Shown: piece after piece, positions 63,073 to 64,000 of the stretch
How the letters are laid out: the number at the start of each line of letters is the position of its first letter
Position numbering within the stretch: the stretch's first letter is position 1
NCBI RefSeq assembly: GCF_020532675.1
Contig: NZ_JAJAVE010000001.1
Location: forward strand, 558,001-622,000
Length of the DNA: 64,000 nt
DNA from: Methylobacillus gramineus
GTDB taxonomy: Bacteria > Pseudomonadota > Gammaproteobacteria > Burkholderiales > Methylophilaceae
Reading direction: 5' to 3'
The notes under the pieces: model-generated
Told to the model about the DNA's origin: nothing
The model's input: the letters and a program-made list of their open reading frames with translations, nothing else
The model's database searches: none
Made by a program: the position numbers and the translations under genes

Positions 63073-64000
63073 TTGGATTATCAAACGAATCTTAGCCGCC
63101 GTCAGACCAAGACGGTCATGATCGGACATGTTCCTGTTGGCAGCAGTGCGCCGGTTGTGGTGCAGTCCATGACCAATACAGACACGGCGGATGCCGCAGC
63201 CACAGTCAAACAGGTGTATGAATTGTGGCGTGCCGGGTCTGAGGTGGTGCGCATTACCGTTAATTCTCCAGAGTCAGCCGCACAGGTGGCCAATATTCGC
63301 CGCCAGCTGGATGACATGGGCTGCAATGCGCCGTTGGTTGGTGATTTTCACTTTAATGGACATCGCTTGCTGGCGCAGTATCCGGATTGTGCAGAAGCGC
63401 TTGCCAAGTATCGTATTAATCCCGGTAATGTAGGAAAAGGCAGTAAACGGGATGAGCAGTTTTCTGCGATGATTCGCGCTGCGATTGATTACAACAAACC
63501 GGTACGTATCGGTGTCAACTGGGGCAGTCTGGATCAAGCCAAGATGGCACGCATGATGGATGAAAACTCCAAGCGTGCTGCTCCTTTGACTTCAGAAGCA
63601 CTGATGCGTGAAATGCTGATTCAGTCAGCACTGGAGAATGCCGCAGAAGCCGAGGATATAGGCCTGCCCAGCGAGCGCATCATTATTTCCTGCAAGGTCA
63701 GCTCGGTACAGGATTTGATCAAGGTCTATCGCGATTTGGGTGGTCGTTGTGATTATCCATTGCATTTGGGATTGACCGAGGCTGGCATGGGTTCCAAAGG
63801 GATTGTGGCCTCTACGGCCGCGTTATCCGTGCTGATGCAGGAGGGCATAGGCGATACCATACGTGTATCACTTACTCCCGAACCAGGTGAATCACGCACT
63901 AAAGAAGTGATCGTGGCACAGGAGATCCTGCAGACAATGGGTATCCGCTCTTTCACACCACTCGTCACTGCCTGCCCCGGTTGTGGACGCACCACTTCCA
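63073..64000 (+). CDS. ispG: 4-hydroxy-3-methylbut-2-enyl diphosphate synthase (3' end outside window)
   Basis: IspG/GcpE of the MEP isoprenoid pathway, converting MEcPP to HMBPP with a 4Fe-4S cluster. The 309 residues visible include [54 protein letters not shown] and the first cluster cysteines in TACPGCGRT; the rest lies beyond the window. I infer a TTG start at 63073, with GGAG 6 nt upstream, because no upstream ATG exists after the rodZ stop and the next in-frame ATG would cut conserved sequence. It lies 3 bp after the rodZ-like gene. Confidence 0.95.
   Translation, partial: MDYQTNLSRRQTKTVMIGHVPVGSSAPVVVQSMTNTDTADAAATVKQVYELWRAGSEVVRITVNSPESAAQVANIRRQLDDMGCNAPLVGDFHFNGHRLLAQYPDCAEALAKYRINPGNVGKGSKRDEQFSAMIRAAIDYNKPVRIGVNWGSLDQAKMARMMDENSKRAAPLTSEALMREMLIQSALENAAEAEDIGLPSERIIISCKVSSVQDLIKVYRDLGGRCDYPLHLGLTEAGMGSKGIVASTAALSVLMQEGIGDTIRVSLTPEPGESRTKEVIVAQEILQTMGIRSFTPLVTACPGCGRTTS

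Overview
The window looks like chromosomal DNA of a betaproteobacterium, most likely a Methylophilaceae-type methylotroph (Methylobacillus/Methylovorus-like). This rests on the order ndk-rlmN-pilW-rodZ-ispG, an EPS-associated MarR regulator opening a polysaccharide locus, and overall protein style. No methanol-oxidation gene lies here, so the lifestyle is inferred. I see no rRNA, CRISPR array, insertion sequence, integrase or origin; one tRNA (Leu, anticodon CAG) is present.

Layout. 1-5.6 kb: a TonB-dependent receptor (cut by the window edge) with an EF-hand-like loop, a sigma54-type response regulator, purT (formate-dependent purine synthesis) and a truncated haemoglobin. 5.7-8.6 kb: two tandem RhlE-type RNA helicases on the minus strand. 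8.9-18.5 kb: housekeeping genes: typA, a TPR/2OG-oxygenase protein, rmuC, a 60-aa protein, moaD, moaE, a Lon-like protease, hslR and a short-chain dehydrogenase.

18.6-46.6 kb: a large surface-glycan locus, all on the plus strand and mostly tightly packed. It begins with an EPS-type MarR regulator just behind a perfect palindrome, then manC-gmd-fcl (GDP-mannose to GDP-fucose). An A+T-rich block follows with neuA-neuB-neuC (a nonulosonic, sialic-type acid) and hisF-like/hisH-like/amidotransferase genes, which together suggest an amidino-modified sugar. Next come a pyruvyltransferase, an acyltransferase, a GT-B-like protein, an ABC exporter that could flip the glycan, two methyltransferase-like proteins, several glycosyltransferases, an SDR lacking the catalytic Tyr paired with a DegT aminotransferase, and finally a reductase/phosphoglycosyltransferase/4,6-dehydratase trio resembling a QuiNAc-priming module, then galU. 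No Wzx flippase or Wzy polymerase is visible.

46.6-54.3 kb: a purine phosphoribosyltransferase, a signalling group (single receiver, an HTH-receiver protein, and a histidine kinase with an HNOBA-like N-terminal domain), then a highly repetitive lipoprotein followed by a TpsB/FhaC-type outer-membrane transporter across a terminator-like hairpin. 54.4-64 kb: gdhA, tRNA-Leu, rnr, rlmB, ndk, rlmN, pilW, rodZ-like and the first part of ispG. The strongest leads are the nonulosonate/amidotransferase module with a HisF-like subunit missing its second catalytic Asp, the repeat lipoprotein/TpsB pair, and the HNOBA-kinase signalling group.
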